Part shown: positions 7,826 to 16,102 of the stretch, in pieces | How the letters are laid out: each line of letters opens with the position of its first letter | Position numbering within the stretch: position 1 is the stretch's first letter | Assembly: GCA_964599655.1 (NCBI GenBank) | Contig: CAZRGV010000086.1 | Coordinates: 1-26,725, forward strand | DNA from: CAZRGV01 sp964599655 | GTDB taxonomy: Bacteria; Planctomycetota; Planctomycetia; Isosphaerales; Isosphaeraceae | Length of the DNA: 26,725 nt | Direction of reading: 5' to 3' | Position numbers and translations under genes: made by a program | Notes under the pieces: model-generated | Database searches by the model: none | The model's input: only the letters and a program-made list of their open reading frames with translations | Told to the model about the DNA's origin: nothing

Positions 7826-7836
7826 GGGCTATAGTG
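7826..7836 (+). promoter_or_regulatory. Candidate extended -10 promoter element (GGGCTATAGTG)
   Basis: GGGCTATAGTG in the divergent region 7610-8083 contains TATAGT (7830-7835). The same 11-mer recurs at 20529-20539 upstream of the Gfo/Idh/MocA gene, where a TTGCGA -35 lies 16 bp upstream. Here no good -35 is visible. If used, transcription would start near 7842 and yield a leader of about 240 nt before the membrane-protein gene. Confidence 0.35.
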
Positions 7837-7841
7837 TGTGT

Positions 7842-8083
7842 AACGCCAGGCCGGGCCCTTTGTTGCCCGGCGTCGGTTTGCACCGCGTGATTTAGGACCT
7901 TGCCGCACAGCAGCGGCTGCGACCCGACTTCACTCCCGGTCGCGCCGGGATGAGATTCGGCGGGCGCCCGTCCGGTTGTTACGCATCCGAGCCCGCTTCC
8001 CACCGCCGATCCGTCGACGGAGGGAAGCGGGTTGGTCTCCCCCTTCGCGATGTCCCGTCCGGTCCCGGTTTGTGGAATTGCGG
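7842..8083 (+). promoter_or_regulatory. Highly structured 5' leader / candidate ncRNA upstream of the membrane protein gene
   Basis: This 242-nt non-coding stretch contains a series of perfect hairpins. They are a 7-bp stem at 7850-7856/7865-7871 (GCCGGGC/GCCCGGC), a 5-bp stem at 7902-7906/7913-7917, a 6-bp stem at 7934-7939/7945-7950 (TCCCGG/CCGGGA), and a 10-bp stem at 7992-8001/8022-8031 (CCCGCTTCCC/GGGAAGCGGG) whose loop contains the 12-bp palindrome TCCGTCGACGGA (8010-8021). It follows a candidate promoter and ends at the ATG at 8084. It could be a regulatory leader, a small RNA or a set of DNA operators. The remaining 7610-7825 holds the upstream region of the protease gene and shows no gene. 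Confidence 0.4.
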
Positions 8084-9901
8084 ATGCCGTCATCACCCGC
8101 GTCCGATTCCGAACCCCCTCCTGGCAACCCCTCCACGGCTCGCGAGCGATCACTCGGCCTTGCCACGCTGCTGCTGGCCCTGGCTCCGGGCCTGATTTCC
8201 ATCTGGACCTGGCCGTGGTTCGTCACGCAGGACGGTCCGGCGCACGTGTACAACGCCCATATCCTGCTCGAATCGCTCGGTCCGAGCTCGCCGTTTCGAG
8301 ACGTCTACCAGGCGCAATGGGATCCGTTACCCAACTGGACCGGCCACCTCAGCCTGATGGGCCTGCTGGCCGTGCTGCCTCCCCGACAGGCCGACCGGAT
8401 GATGATGTCGCTGACGCTGGCCGGCTTCGCGGCGTCGATCGTCTGGCTCCGATGGCGCGTGGCGGGCTGGCGAGACATGCCGGCGTCGGCCCTGCTGGCC
8501 TCGCTGCTGGCGATGAATCTGACCTGGGTCTTCGGCTTTTACAGCTTCCTGCTCGGGGCCTGCCTGTTCCCGATCACGCTGGGGGTCTGGTGGGGGGGGC
8601 GGAACCGCTTCGGTCCGGGCCGTTCCGCGGCCCTGATGGCCTTGCTGGTGCTCGGCTACTTCAGCCACCCGATCAGCCTGGGCCTGACGGTCGGCGGCCT
8701 CGGCCTCTTGGCCTTGCTCACGCCGGGGCCTCGGTGGCGTTCCCGGCTCGGCTGGACGGCGCTGGGGCTTCTGCCCTTGCTCCCACTGGGATGGCTGTAT
8801 CGCCGGCGGATGCACGCGGGCGGCGCATTCGAGCCGATCTACGAAAACCTCAAGAACCCCTGGTCGCTCAACTCCTGGCGAGAGCAGCTCGGCTGGGTCG
8901 ATCCCTTGACGATCGGCAGCAAAACGGCTCTGCCATTCCTGGCCATCAAATCGCCGCTGTTCGGCCTTCTGACGCCGATCGTCTGGATGTCGCTTGGCCT
9001 GCTCGCTCTGACCGGCGCGAGCCTGATCGGACCATCCGGGCACGACGCCGGATCTCGCCAGGCGAACGACGAAGCTTCTCCCTGGCGGGAACGACGAGGC
9101 TGGGCCGTTCTGGCGATCGTGCTGCTGATCGGCGGGGTGGCTTCGCCCGACACGCTGGGCCGCACGCACGGGTTCTACCTCTCGCAGCGGATCTTCCTGC
9201 TCGGATTGGTCGCGGTCGTACCCTTGATCGGCGTGAGCCGATCGCGTCCGAACCCCGGTCTGTCGCGGGTCGGCACGGTGGCGCTCGGCGTCGCCACGCT
9301 GATGCAAGCGGGGTTCGTTTGCGACTACGCGAGGCGTTCCGACCGGCTCGCGGGCGGCTTCATGAAAGCCTGGCCGCACGTCGGCCGAGGTCAGCGCCTC
9401 GGCACGTTGTTGCTCGACCTTCGAGGGCCGTACCGGGCCAATCCGTTGCTGCACATCGACTCGATGCTCGGCGTCGGCACCGGCAACATCGTCTGGGCCA
9501 ACTACGAGTCGGCGCAGTATTACTTCCCCGTGCAGATCCGCCCGGAGGTGGTTCACCCGCCGGTGCTCGACTTCGAGGCGATCTCGATCACCGACGACCC
9601 GAAGGACGCCCCGGCCCGCGCCCGGGCCTGGGAACGGCTGCTGAGCACCTACCACAAGACGATCGACCGGATCGTCGTCTGGGGCCGCGACCCGACGCTC
9701 GACGCGATCACCGGGCGTTGGTACGAGCCGACCTTCGACGATCGCGAGGGTCACGTTCGGGTCTGGAGCCACCGGCCCGAAGTCGCGGCGCCAAAGCGGG
9801 ATCGGGAACCCGGCCGCGCCTCGAACCGCGACACCGAAAAACTTCGGGTCTCAAAGATCGATGTTGTCGAAAAGCATCCGGGAAACGACACTAGACTGTG
9901 A
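8084..9901 (+). CDS. Polytopic membrane protein, GT-C glycosyltransferase-like architecture (unassigned)
   Basis: The protein has 605 residues from ATG at 8084; an upstream TTG at 7976 would add 36 Arg-rich, non-homologous residues and would overlap the structured leader, so I rejected it. The first transmembrane segment (about 24-47) is followed immediately by 'FVTQDGPAHVYNAHILLESL', where Asp50 resembles the acidic residue in the first extracytoplasmic loop of GT-C glycosyltransferases. About ten hydrophobic segments follow, including 'LLAMNLTWVFGFYSFLLGAC', 'LVLGYFSHPISLGLTVGGLG' and 'LGWTALGLLPLLPLGWLY'. The last 190 residues are soluble and probably extracytoplasmic ('DLRGPYRANPLLHIDSMLG'). 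The inferred role is a lipid-linked sugar transferase or other envelope enzyme, but no diagnostic motif fixes this. The ATG of the next reading frame lies close downstream, suggesting cotranscription with the BI-1 gene. Confidence 0.8.
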   Translation: MPSSPASDSEPPPGNPSTARERSLGLATLLLALAPGLISIWTWPWFVTQDGPAHVYNAHILLESLGPSSPFRDVYQAQWDPLPNWTGHLSLMGLLAVLPPRQADRMMMSLTLAGFAASIVWLRWRVAGWRDMPASALLASLLAMNLTWVFGFYSFLLGACLFPITLGVWWGGRNRFGPGRSAALMALLVLGYFSHPISLGLTVGGLGLLALLTPGPRWRSRLGWTALGLLPLLPLGWLYRRRMHAGGAFEPIYENLKNPWSLNSWREQLGWVDPLTIGSKTALPFLAIKSPLFGLLTPIVWMSLGLLALTGASLIGPSGHDAGSRQANDEASPWRERRGWAVLAIVLLIGGVASPDTLGRTHGFYLSQRIFLLGLVAVVPLIGVSRSRPNPGLSRVGTVALGVATLMQAGFVCDYARRSDRLAGGFMKAWPHVGRGQRLGTLLLDLRGPYRANPLLHIDSMLGVGTGNIVWANYESAQYYFPVQIRPEVVHPPVLDFEAISITDDPKDAPARARAWERLLSTYHKTIDRIVVWGRDPTLDAITGRWYEPTFDDREGHVRVWSHRPEVAAPKRDREPGRASNRDTEKLRVSKIDVVEKHPGNDTRL

Positions 9902-9989
9902 GTGGTGGACCTTCGGGTCGGGCCTGGGCCGGTCTCGCGATGGCGGGATGGACCACCCCCTCGGCCGTTCTCTTGACGGAGTTTCTCCT

Positions 9990-10751
9990 GTGAGCAGTAT
10001 TCCCAACATGAAAACCGGCAACCCGGCCTTCACGATGGCCGGCGACGTCTTCCAGGACTGGGCGTACGCCGACCGCCGAGCCTCGACCATGACGGTGGCG
10101 GGGACGGCCTACAAGGCCCTCGGGCTGCTGATCATCCTGACCGTGACGGCCGCGATCTCCTGGACGCAGGTCAACAACGCCACGCTCAGCGGCGGCCTGA
10201 TGATGGGCGCGCTGATCGGCGGTCTGATTCTCGGGTTCGCGACCGTGTTCAAGCCGACCTGGGCGCCGATCACCGCGCCTTTGTACGCGGCCTGCGAGGG
10301 GTTCTTCCTCGGCGCGCTGTCGAACCTGTTCAACCAGCGTTATCCGGGTATTGCGACGCAGGCGGTCTCGCTGACGTTCGCGACCTTGTTCGTCATGTTG
10401 TTGATTTATGGCACGCGATTGATCCGCGTCACCGACGGTCTGATTCGCGCGGTGGTGGCGGCGACCGGGGCGATTGCGCTGGTGTACCTGGTGACGATCG
10501 TGCTGGGGTTCTTCGGCGTCTCGGTGCCGTTCATTTTCGGCTCGGGGCCGATCGGGATCGCCTTCAGCCTGTTCGTCGTGGGCCTGGCGGCGTTCAACCT
10601 GCTGCTCGATTTCGACTTCATCGAGAACCAGTCGCGCGCCGGAGCGCCGAAGCACCTGGAATGGTATGGCGCGTTCGGCCTGATGGTGACCTTGATCTGG
10701 CTGTACCTGGAGATCCTCCGGCTGCTGGCCAAGCTGCAAGACCGACGTTGA
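9990..10751 (+). CDS. Bax inhibitor-1/YccA family membrane protein
   Basis: The protein has 253 residues from a GTG at 9990, with GGAG at 9978-9981 at 8-nt spacing. A longer open frame from 9861 overlaps the upstream gene and has no homology. After a short cytosolic N-terminus ('MKTGNPAFTMAGDVFQDWAY') there are seven hydrophobic segments, including 'GLLIILTVTAAISWTQV', 'LMMGALIGGLILGFATVF', 'LFVMLLIYGTRLI' and 'IGIAFSLFVVGLAAFNLLLD'. 'FDFIENQSRAGAPKHLEWYG' near the C-terminus, with its conserved Asp and Asn, is typical of the actinobacterial/planctomycete Bax1-I branch, which belongs to the TMBIM superfamily of pH-sensitive Ca2+ leak channels. In bacteria, YccA modulates the FtsH protease; the position beside LemA and an M48 protease fits membrane quality control. 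That link is inference. Confidence 0.92.
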   Translation: MSSIPNMKTGNPAFTMAGDVFQDWAYADRRASTMTVAGTAYKALGLLIILTVTAAISWTQVNNATLSGGLMMGALIGGLILGFATVFKPTWAPITAPLYAACEGFFLGALSNLFNQRYPGIATQAVSLTFATLFVMLLIYGTRLIRVTDGLIRAVVAATGAIALVYLVTIVLGFFGVSVPFIFGSGPIGIAFSLFVVGLAAFNLLLDFDFIENQSRAGAPKHLEWYGAFGLMVTLIWLYLEILRLLAKLQDRR

Positions 10752-10796
10752 CCGATCCGACCGGTCGTCGAGCGCTCGGCCGCAACCCGGCTCGTT

Positions 10797-10842
10797 CCAA
10801 GGCCGACGGGGAATCTTGTTGGGGATTCCCGGTCGGCCCTTG
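10797..10842. terminator. Strong stem-loop between the BI-1 and LemA genes
   Basis: A two-part stem (10801-10807 and 10809-10815 pairing with 10824-10830 and 10832-10838) gives 14 base pairs interrupted by one G-G mismatch, with the loop TTGTTGGG. The flanks CAAG and CTTG extend it with a one-base bulge. It lies 45 bp after the BI-1 stop and 90 bp before LemA. There is no T-run, so it is a terminator, attenuator or processing structure. Confidence 0.5.
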
Positions 10843-10931
10843 AAGATTCGGGCGGCGGCGGCGAAAAGATTCCGAAGACACCGGCCACCGAGCCACCGCC
10901 GCAAGACCCTGTCCCCCGAGGAGTCTCCGAC

Positions 10932-11555
10932 ATGCCGCCGATGCTGTTCGCCCTGTCCACCACGGCCGCCGTGCTGATCGGAGTCGGCGTCGTCGCCGTA
11001 CTGCTGATCATGTTCTTCGTCGGCATTTACAATCAGCTCGTCGCGCTTCGGAACCGGTACAAGAACGCCTTCAGCCAGATCGACGTCCAGCTCAAACGGC
11101 GCTATGATTTGATTCCGAACCTCGTCGAAGTGGCCAAAGGGTACATGAGCCACGAGCGGGAAACGCTGGAAGCGGTGATCAACGCGAGGAACTCGGCGCT
11201 GACGGCGGGCCAGCGCGCGGCGGCCAATCCGGGCGATCCGGCGGCCATGCAAAGCCTGAACGCCGCCGAAGGGCAGCTCACCGGCGCGCTCGGGCGGCTG
11301 TTCGCCCTGTCCGAAGCCTATCCGGACCTCAAGGCCAATCAGAACATGCTGGCCTTGCAGGAGGAGCTGACCTCGACCGAGAACAAGGTCGCCTTCGCGC
11401 GACAGGCCTTCAACGACGCGGTGATGCACTACAACACGGCGCGAGAAACGTTCCCCAACGTCATCGTGGCCAACTTCACCGGCTTCTTGCCCGCGTCGCT
11501 CTTCGAGATCGAGTCTCCCAAGGAGCGCGTGGCGCCCCGCGTGTCGTTCACGTGA
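10932..11555 (+). CDS. lemA: LemA family protein
   Basis: This is a 207-residue protein with one N-terminal transmembrane segment ('AAVLIGVGVVAVLLIMFFVG', about 11-30) and a coiled-coil-rich cytosolic or periplasmic body. The family signature 'YNQLVALRNRYKNAFSQIDV' followed by 'QLKRRYDLIPNLVEVAKGYM' and 'HERETLEAVINARN' is clear. 'FARQAFNDAVMHYNTARETF' and 'PNVIVANFTGFLPASLFEI' complete the family C-terminus. LemA proteins have no firmly established biochemical role; they commonly sit beside HtpX-type M48 proteases, as here (145 bp upstream of the M48 gene). GAGGAG precedes the ATG at suitable spacing. The gene follows the strong hairpin at 10797-10842, so it may have its own promoter as well as readthrough from BI-1. 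Confidence 0.95.
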   Translation: MPPMLFALSTTAAVLIGVGVVAVLLIMFFVGIYNQLVALRNRYKNAFSQIDVQLKRRYDLIPNLVEVAKGYMSHERETLEAVINARNSALTAGQRAAANPGDPAAMQSLNAAEGQLTGALGRLFALSEAYPDLKANQNMLALQEELTSTENKVAFARQAFNDAVMHYNTARETFPNVIVANFTGFLPASLFEIESPKERVAPRVSFT

Positions 11556-11700
11556 ACCGAGGGGTCCGCCGCCATCTTGGTGTCCGACGTGCAAGGTTGA
11601 TCCTGACAAGGCACGACGACCGTGCCCGGCGAGCGCCCTTCGTGCCGGATCAAGGGGAACGTGGCCGTCGGATTCCGGTCGGCGAGGAATCGTCCTTCCC

Positions 11701-13739
11701 ATGGATTTCTTCGAGCATCAAGAAGTTGCCCGGAAGAAGANNNNNNNNNNNNNNNNNNNNNNNNNNNNNNNNNNNNNNNNNNNNNNNNNNNNNNNNNNNG
11801 TTTACCTCGTGTTCGCGGCGATTTTCCTCTCCGGCGAGCCGGGGCGGGGACCGGGCGCCCCGGGCGCGACGAGCGGCCTGGCCGCGCTCTGGGACTGGCA
11901 GCTGTTCGCCGCGGTGGCGGGGGGCACAGTCGCGCTGGTCGGCGGCGGGAGCGCCTTCCGGGTCGCCTCGCTGGCCGGTGGCGGCCACAGCGTGGCCGAG
12001 CTGCTGGGCGGCCGGCCAATCAGCCCGGATACGAAAGATCCCGACGAGCGCAAGATCCTCAACGTCGTCGAGGCGCTGGCCATCGCCTCGGGCACGCCGG
12101 TGCCGCCGGTTTACCTGCTCGACAAGGAAACGGGGATCAACGCCTTCGCCGCCGGCTACACGCCGACGGACGCCGTGATCGGCGTCACGAGGGGCTGCAT
12201 CGAGAACCTCTCGCGCGACGAGCTTCAAGGCGTGATCGCGCACGAGTTCAGCCATATCCTCAACGGCGACATGCGGCTGAACATCCGGTTGATGGGCGTG
12301 CTGTACGGCATCTTGCTCATCAGCATGGTCGGCTGGATCCTCTTCCGGAGCACGAGCGGCTACGGCTATCGCATGGGCAGCCGCAACGACAAGAAGGGGG
12401 GCAACCCCTTGCCGCTGCTGGGCCTGGCGCTGTACGTCATCGGCTTCGTCGGCGTGTTCTTCGGCCGCTTGATCAAGGCGGCGGTCTCTCGCCAGCGCGA
12501 GTTCCTGGCGGATGCGCTCNNNNNNNNNNNNNNNATGCCTCGGCGGTGCAGTTCACCCGCAACCCGGACGGAATCGCCGGTGCCTTGAAGAAAATCGGGG
12601 CCCTGTCGGAGGGGTCGAGGGTGGAGAACTCCGAGGCGGAAGAGGCCAGCCACATGTTCTTCGGCGAGGCGCTCGGACTCTCCGCCTGGAACCCGATGGC
12701 CACGCACCCGCCGCTCGTCGAGCGCATCCGGCGGATCGATCCGTCGTTCACGGGGGATTTCTCGGAGGTCTCGCTCGAACCGCCGCGCTCGCGGCGAATC
12801 GCCGAGGCCGTGGCCGCGGCCCAGGCCCGCCGGCCCTCGCGCTACGCGACCCGCAAGACGGCCATGCGGTTCAACCCGGCGGAGGCGATCTCCGGCGTGG
12901 GAACGCTCGAGCCGCAGAACCTGGCGTATGCCGCGGCCCTGCTGGCGTCGCTGCCGGAGCCGGTGACCGGCCTCGCCCACGAGCCGTTTGGCGCCTGCGC
13001 CCTGATTTATGCCCTCTTACTCGACGAGGATGAGTCCATCCGAGCCAGGCAGCTGGCCAGGCTGGCGGAGCACGCCCCCTCACCGATCTACCTGCAGACC
13101 CGCAAGGCGATTCCCCTGCTCGAACCCTTGAGCGCCGAGGCCAGGCTGCCGCTGGTCGAGATGGCCATTCCGGCCTTGCGACGACTCTCCCATGCCCAGT
13201 TCCGCGACTTCGTCGAGAACATTCGCCACCTGATGGAGGCCGATCAGCGGATCAGCCTGTTTGAATATGCCTTGCGGCGGATGCTTCTGCGGCACCTCGG
13301 CCCGCAGTTCGGCTGGGGCGAGCCGCCGAAGGTGCTCTATTCGAACGAGGCGCCTTTGCTCGAGCCCGCTCGCATCCTGCTCTCGGCGCTGGCTCGCGTC
13401 GGTCAGACCGACCCGCTGGCCCAGACCAACGCGTTCCGCCAGGGGGTGAACGCCCTCGGCTGGCTGACCCCGCCGCCGCAAATCGCGCCGGTCGAGGCGA
13501 CCAGCCTGAAGGCGGTCGACGAGGCGTTGAACGTGCTGGCCGCGGCCTCGCCCCGGCTCAAGAAGCCAATTTTGAATGCCTGCGCCGCCTGCATCGGAGC
13601 CGACGGCCGTGTGACCCTCGAAGAAGGCGAGCTGCTCCGCGCCATCGCGGACTCGCTCGACTGCCCAATGCCCCCGTTGCTGGCCGGCGTCCAGGCGAGC
13701 GAGCCGGCTTCGTCGGAAGTGTCGGAGACCGAGGTCTGA
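11701..13739 (+). CDS. HtpX-like M48 family metalloprotease with long C-terminal extension (interrupted by two assembly gaps)
   Basis: The N-terminus is 'MDFFEHQEVARKK', then a 59-N gap, then 'VYLVFAAIFLSGE'. The gap keeps frame and probably hides transmembrane helix 1. The zinc site is His181-Glu182-x-x-His185 in 'GVIAHEFSHILNGD', and the third ligand is Glu267 in 'SRQREFLADA'. At this point a 15-N run breaks the frame; family comparison implies a direct join to 'SAVQFTRNPDGIAGALKKIG'. A catalytic-domain end 'NPMATHPPLVERIRRIDPSF' is followed by about 300 residues not found in HtpX of E. coli, ending in a TerB-like stretch 'ACAACIGADGRVTLEEGELL'. It is likely an inner-membrane protease for damaged membrane proteins, working with LemA next door. 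It is one gene, not two, once the gap is resolved. Confidence 0.88.
11741..11799. other. Assembly gap (59 N), in frame inside the M48 gene
   Basis: There are 59 undetermined bases after codon 13 of the M48 gene. The reading frame is the same on both sides, and the missing stretch of about 20 residues corresponds to the position of the first transmembrane helix in this family. The gap length therefore seems about right. Confidence 0.95.
12520..12534. other. Assembly gap (15 N), probably artificial, inside the M48 gene
   Basis: The left side ends GCGGATGCGCTC and the right side begins ATGCCTCGGCGG. The two ends overlap imperfectly: GATGC(G)CTC against ATGCCTC. Joining GCGGAT (12508-12513) directly to GCCTCG (12537 onward) removes 23 bases, restores the frame and gives the family sequence LADASAVQF. 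Confidence 0.8.
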
Positions 13740-13783
13740 TCAGCCTGGCGAACCGGAAGGCCCGCTTCGGTGTCGAACGGCTC

Positions 13784-14383
13784 ATGCCAAGGACTTATGA
13801 GATCCGCGCGGATTTTGATCGTGAAACCATCGTCGTTTATCAAGCCTACCGGCCCGAGATCGCCGAGGTGGCCGTGGCGTCGCAGACGTTCCGGCCGCCG
13901 TTCTCGCTCCAGCGAATGACCTGGATCAAGCCGTCGTTCCTCTGGTTGATGGCCCGGAGCCAGTGGGGTCAGAAACCGGGCCAGGAGCGCATCCTGGCCG
14001 TGCGGATCACCCGGCGCGGCTGGGATTCGGCCCTTCGGCTCGGCGTGCTGACCTCGCCCGAGCCAGGCGTTTACCGCGACCACGACGACTGGCGACGTCG
14101 CTTCAACGAGGCGGTCGTCCACATCCAGTGGGACCCGGAACGCTCGATTCGAGGAACCAAGCTCCCGCATCGCAGCATCCAGGTCGGCCTGAGCCGGAAG
14201 ATCATCACACAATATGTCGAGGAATGGATTGTCGGAATCACCGACCAGACCGGCCGAGTGCGGAAGATGCACGCCCATTGCCGGGAGGTGCGGTTCGACC
14301 GCGCCAGCGCGCTGTTGCCTCCCGATCGCGTCTATCCGGTCGACCCGGAGATCGCCCGGTCGATCGGTCTGAACCGGGATTGA
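13784..14383 (+). CDS. DUF4291 family protein
   Basis: The protein has 199 residues and is soluble with no signal peptide. It matches the DUF4291 pattern throughout: 'EIRADFDRETIVVYQAYRPE' (6-25), 'FRPPFSLQRMTWIKPSFLWL' (about 36-55), then 'MARSQWGQKPGQERILAVRI', and 'AVVHIQWDPERSIRGTKLPH' with 'RSIQVGLSR' later. The family's function is unknown; the conserved Trp/Lys/Arg-rich segments suggest nucleic-acid or nucleotide binding, but that is only a guess. The gene begins 44 bp after the M48 stop on the same strand and probably shares its transcript. It converges with the FAD oxidoreductase gene, leaving only 18 bp between the stops and no room for a conventional terminator. The ribosome site is weak. 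Confidence 0.9.
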   Translation: MPRTYEIRADFDRETIVVYQAYRPEIAEVAVASQTFRPPFSLQRMTWIKPSFLWLMARSQWGQKPGQERILAVRITRRGWDSALRLGVLTSPEPGVYRDHDDWRRRFNEAVVHIQWDPERSIRGTKLPHRSIQVGLSRKIITQYVEEWIVGITDQTGRVRKMHAHCREVRFDRASALLPPDRVYPVDPEIARSIGLNRD

Positions 14384-14401
14384 AGGCCCGAGCGCAACGG
14401 C

Positions 14402-16102
14402 TCAGCGAGGCCGCAACTTCGGCCAGTCGAGCTCGACCCCCTGGGCCACGAGCGACGACTGGAAGGCCCTTAGACGGGCCTCGGTGTTGCGGACGGCGCG
14501 CGGGCTGAGCTTGTGGTCGAGGCAGAACGCCGCGAGCGCTCCGGCGGCCTCGCCAATGACCCACTCGACCGGGTGCAGGCGATAGCAGCCGTTGGTGATG
14601 TGCGTCACGCCCAGGTTCTTGCAGGCCGGCAACAGGTTCTCGACCCGCTGGGGGATCAAGGCGCCGAGCGGGACTTGGAACGGCAGCGAGCTGATGTCGA
14701 TGTAATTATCTCGACCAGTGCTTGGGTGCAAGTCGATCCGGTAGCTGCCCACGCCGACCGAATCGGCGAACCGCTCGGCCTCGACCTCTTCGCGTCCCAG
14801 GGCTTTGCGGCGTGCGTCGGTGCCGACCTGAGTTTCGACCACCGTGAACTCGGCCTTGATCCGCCGTGACTCGCGAATATACGGATGCTTGGCCAGGCCG
14901 TCGGTGGTTCCCACGACGTCGGAGCGGAGCCGCAGGCCCTTCCAGCCGGTGCCGCCGTCGGGGCGGGGGGCCTCGGTCTGCATCCAGTACAGCAACGACA
15001 GGCTGAGCTGCCGGGCCCTGGCGAGGTGCTTGTCGGCCTCGGCCGGCTCGACGCCGACGAGGTTCCCCAGCCAGTAGTCGTTCTGGGGCCAGTTGACCAG
15101 CGACATGCCGCCCGGATACGTGCCGGGAGCGAAGTTCTTCGGGTCGGCGATGCGGCGGTAGACCCAGAGCCCCTTGCCCGGGCCGGTCGGGTCGAACTCC
15201 ATGGTTCGCGCCTGGCGGGTGACCGGGTGCGTGGTGTCCCAGCTCAGAAGTTTGCCGGGCCATGCGGGGACCATCTCGGGCACGTAATCACGCCAGAATG
15301 CGTACTCGGCGGGCCGTTCGATGGTGTGGTCCTCGCCGTCGACGTAATCCATCGCGAAGCAGAAGGTGAACGCCTGCTGGTTGGCGGGCTGGGCCTGCTC
15401 GGGAGCGTGCGGCTCGCCGGTTTCCGAACGCGCTTCGAACCCTGTGACGAACTCGACTCCCGCCAGCGGCAAAAGGTCTCCCAGCTCGGTCGCGTCGAGG
15501 ATATAGGGCGCCACGAGAACCCGCTCGTCGCCCGATCGAAGGTCGCGGACCGTGACCGATCGGACGCGGTCGCCGTCGGTCTCGGCCTTCGACGGCACGT
15601 GCTCGAGCAGGACGGTCAGGCGGCCTCCCGAAGCATACGGAGCGAGCATCTCGGTCAGGACCGCGAGCGCGACCTTCGGCTCGTGGCAGAGTCGTGAAAC
15701 GCTGCCGTTGCCGGGGTTGAGGTGCCGCACGGCCCGGGCGGCGGCCGTCATTGGATAATGCCGGCGGTAGTACGCCCGGATGCCCTGCCGGAGCGCGAAG
15801 TACGAGGCGTTGCCGCCGAACTGCTCGATCCAGGGATGTTCATCGGGGGGAACCGCCTGCGACGTGAGCTGGCCGCCGATCCAGTCGGTCGGGTCGGTCA
15901 GCACCACGGTCTTACCTGCCCGAAGGGCCGCCAGGGCCGCCGCGCAGCCTCCCACGCCACCGCCGACGATCGCCACGTCGGCCGCGATCTCGCGAGCCTT
16001 CAGGGCCGACACCGCCCCGCTCGCCAACGGCACCCCCGATCGAGCCGCCAGCAGCGAGGCCAGTCCGTATCCGCACCCTTCGAGAAATCGGCGACGTCGC
16101 AT
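14402..16102 (-). CDS. Tat-signal FAD-dependent oxidoreductase (PF12831-type)
   Basis: The protein has 566 residues from ATG at 16102. The N-terminus 'MRRRRFLEGCGYGLASLLAA' is twin-arginine-like. The FAD-binding Rossmann motif is 'DVAIVGGGVGGCAAALAALR' (42-61), followed by 'VVLTDPTDWIGGQLTSQAVP', the FAD_oxidored pattern in which GGQ follows the beta-alpha-beta unit. Later landmarks are 'LDATELGDLLPLAGVEFVTG' and 'LLPACKNLGVTHITNGCYRL' with 'HPVEWVIGEAAGALAAFC', the usual C-terminal FAD-contact segment. Enzymes of this group in planctomycetes are exported with bound cofactor and are thought to oxidise carbohydrate-like substrates; the substrate here is unknown. A longer open frame (to 16168) adds 22 residues that look non-coding. 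It stands alone on its strand; the nearest upstream gene is the small hypothetical at 16301-16633. Confidence 0.92.
   Translation of the reverse strand: MRRRRFLEGCGYGLASLLAARSGVPLASGAVSALKAREIAADVAIVGGGVGGCAAALAALRAGKTVVLTDPTDWIGGQLTSQAVPPDEHPWIEQFGGNASYFALRQGIRAYYRRHYPMTAAARAVRHLNPGNGSVSRLCHEPKVALAVLTEMLAPYASGGRLTVLLEHVPSKAETDGDRVRSVTVRDLRSGDERVLVAPYILDATELGDLLPLAGVEFVTGFEARSETGEPHAPEQAQPANQQAFTFCFAMDYVDGEDHTIERPAEYAFWRDYVPEMVPAWPGKLLSWDTTHPVTRQARTMEFDPTGPGKGLWVYRRIADPKNFAPGTYPGGMSLVNWPQNDYWLGNLVGVEPAEADKHLARARQLSLSLLYWMQTEAPRPDGGTGWKGLRLRSDVVGTTDGLAKHPYIRESRRIKAEFTVVETQVGTDARRKALGREEVEAERFADSVGVGSYRIDLHPSTGRDNYIDISSLPFQVPLGALIPQRVENLLPACKNLGVTHITNGCYRLHPVEWVIGEAAGALAAFCLDHKLSPRAVRNTEARLRAFQSSLVAQGVELDWPKLRPR

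Noticed and set aside
8032..9894. 620-residue alternative plus frame within the membrane-protein gene
   Set aside because: It is Arg/Pro/Ala-rich with no hydrophobic segments; the frame starting at 8084 has a regular series of membrane helices.
9891..11702. 603-residue minus-strand frame opposite BI-1 and LemA
   Set aside because: It covers two well-recognised genes and is a typical Arg/Gln/His-rich shadow.
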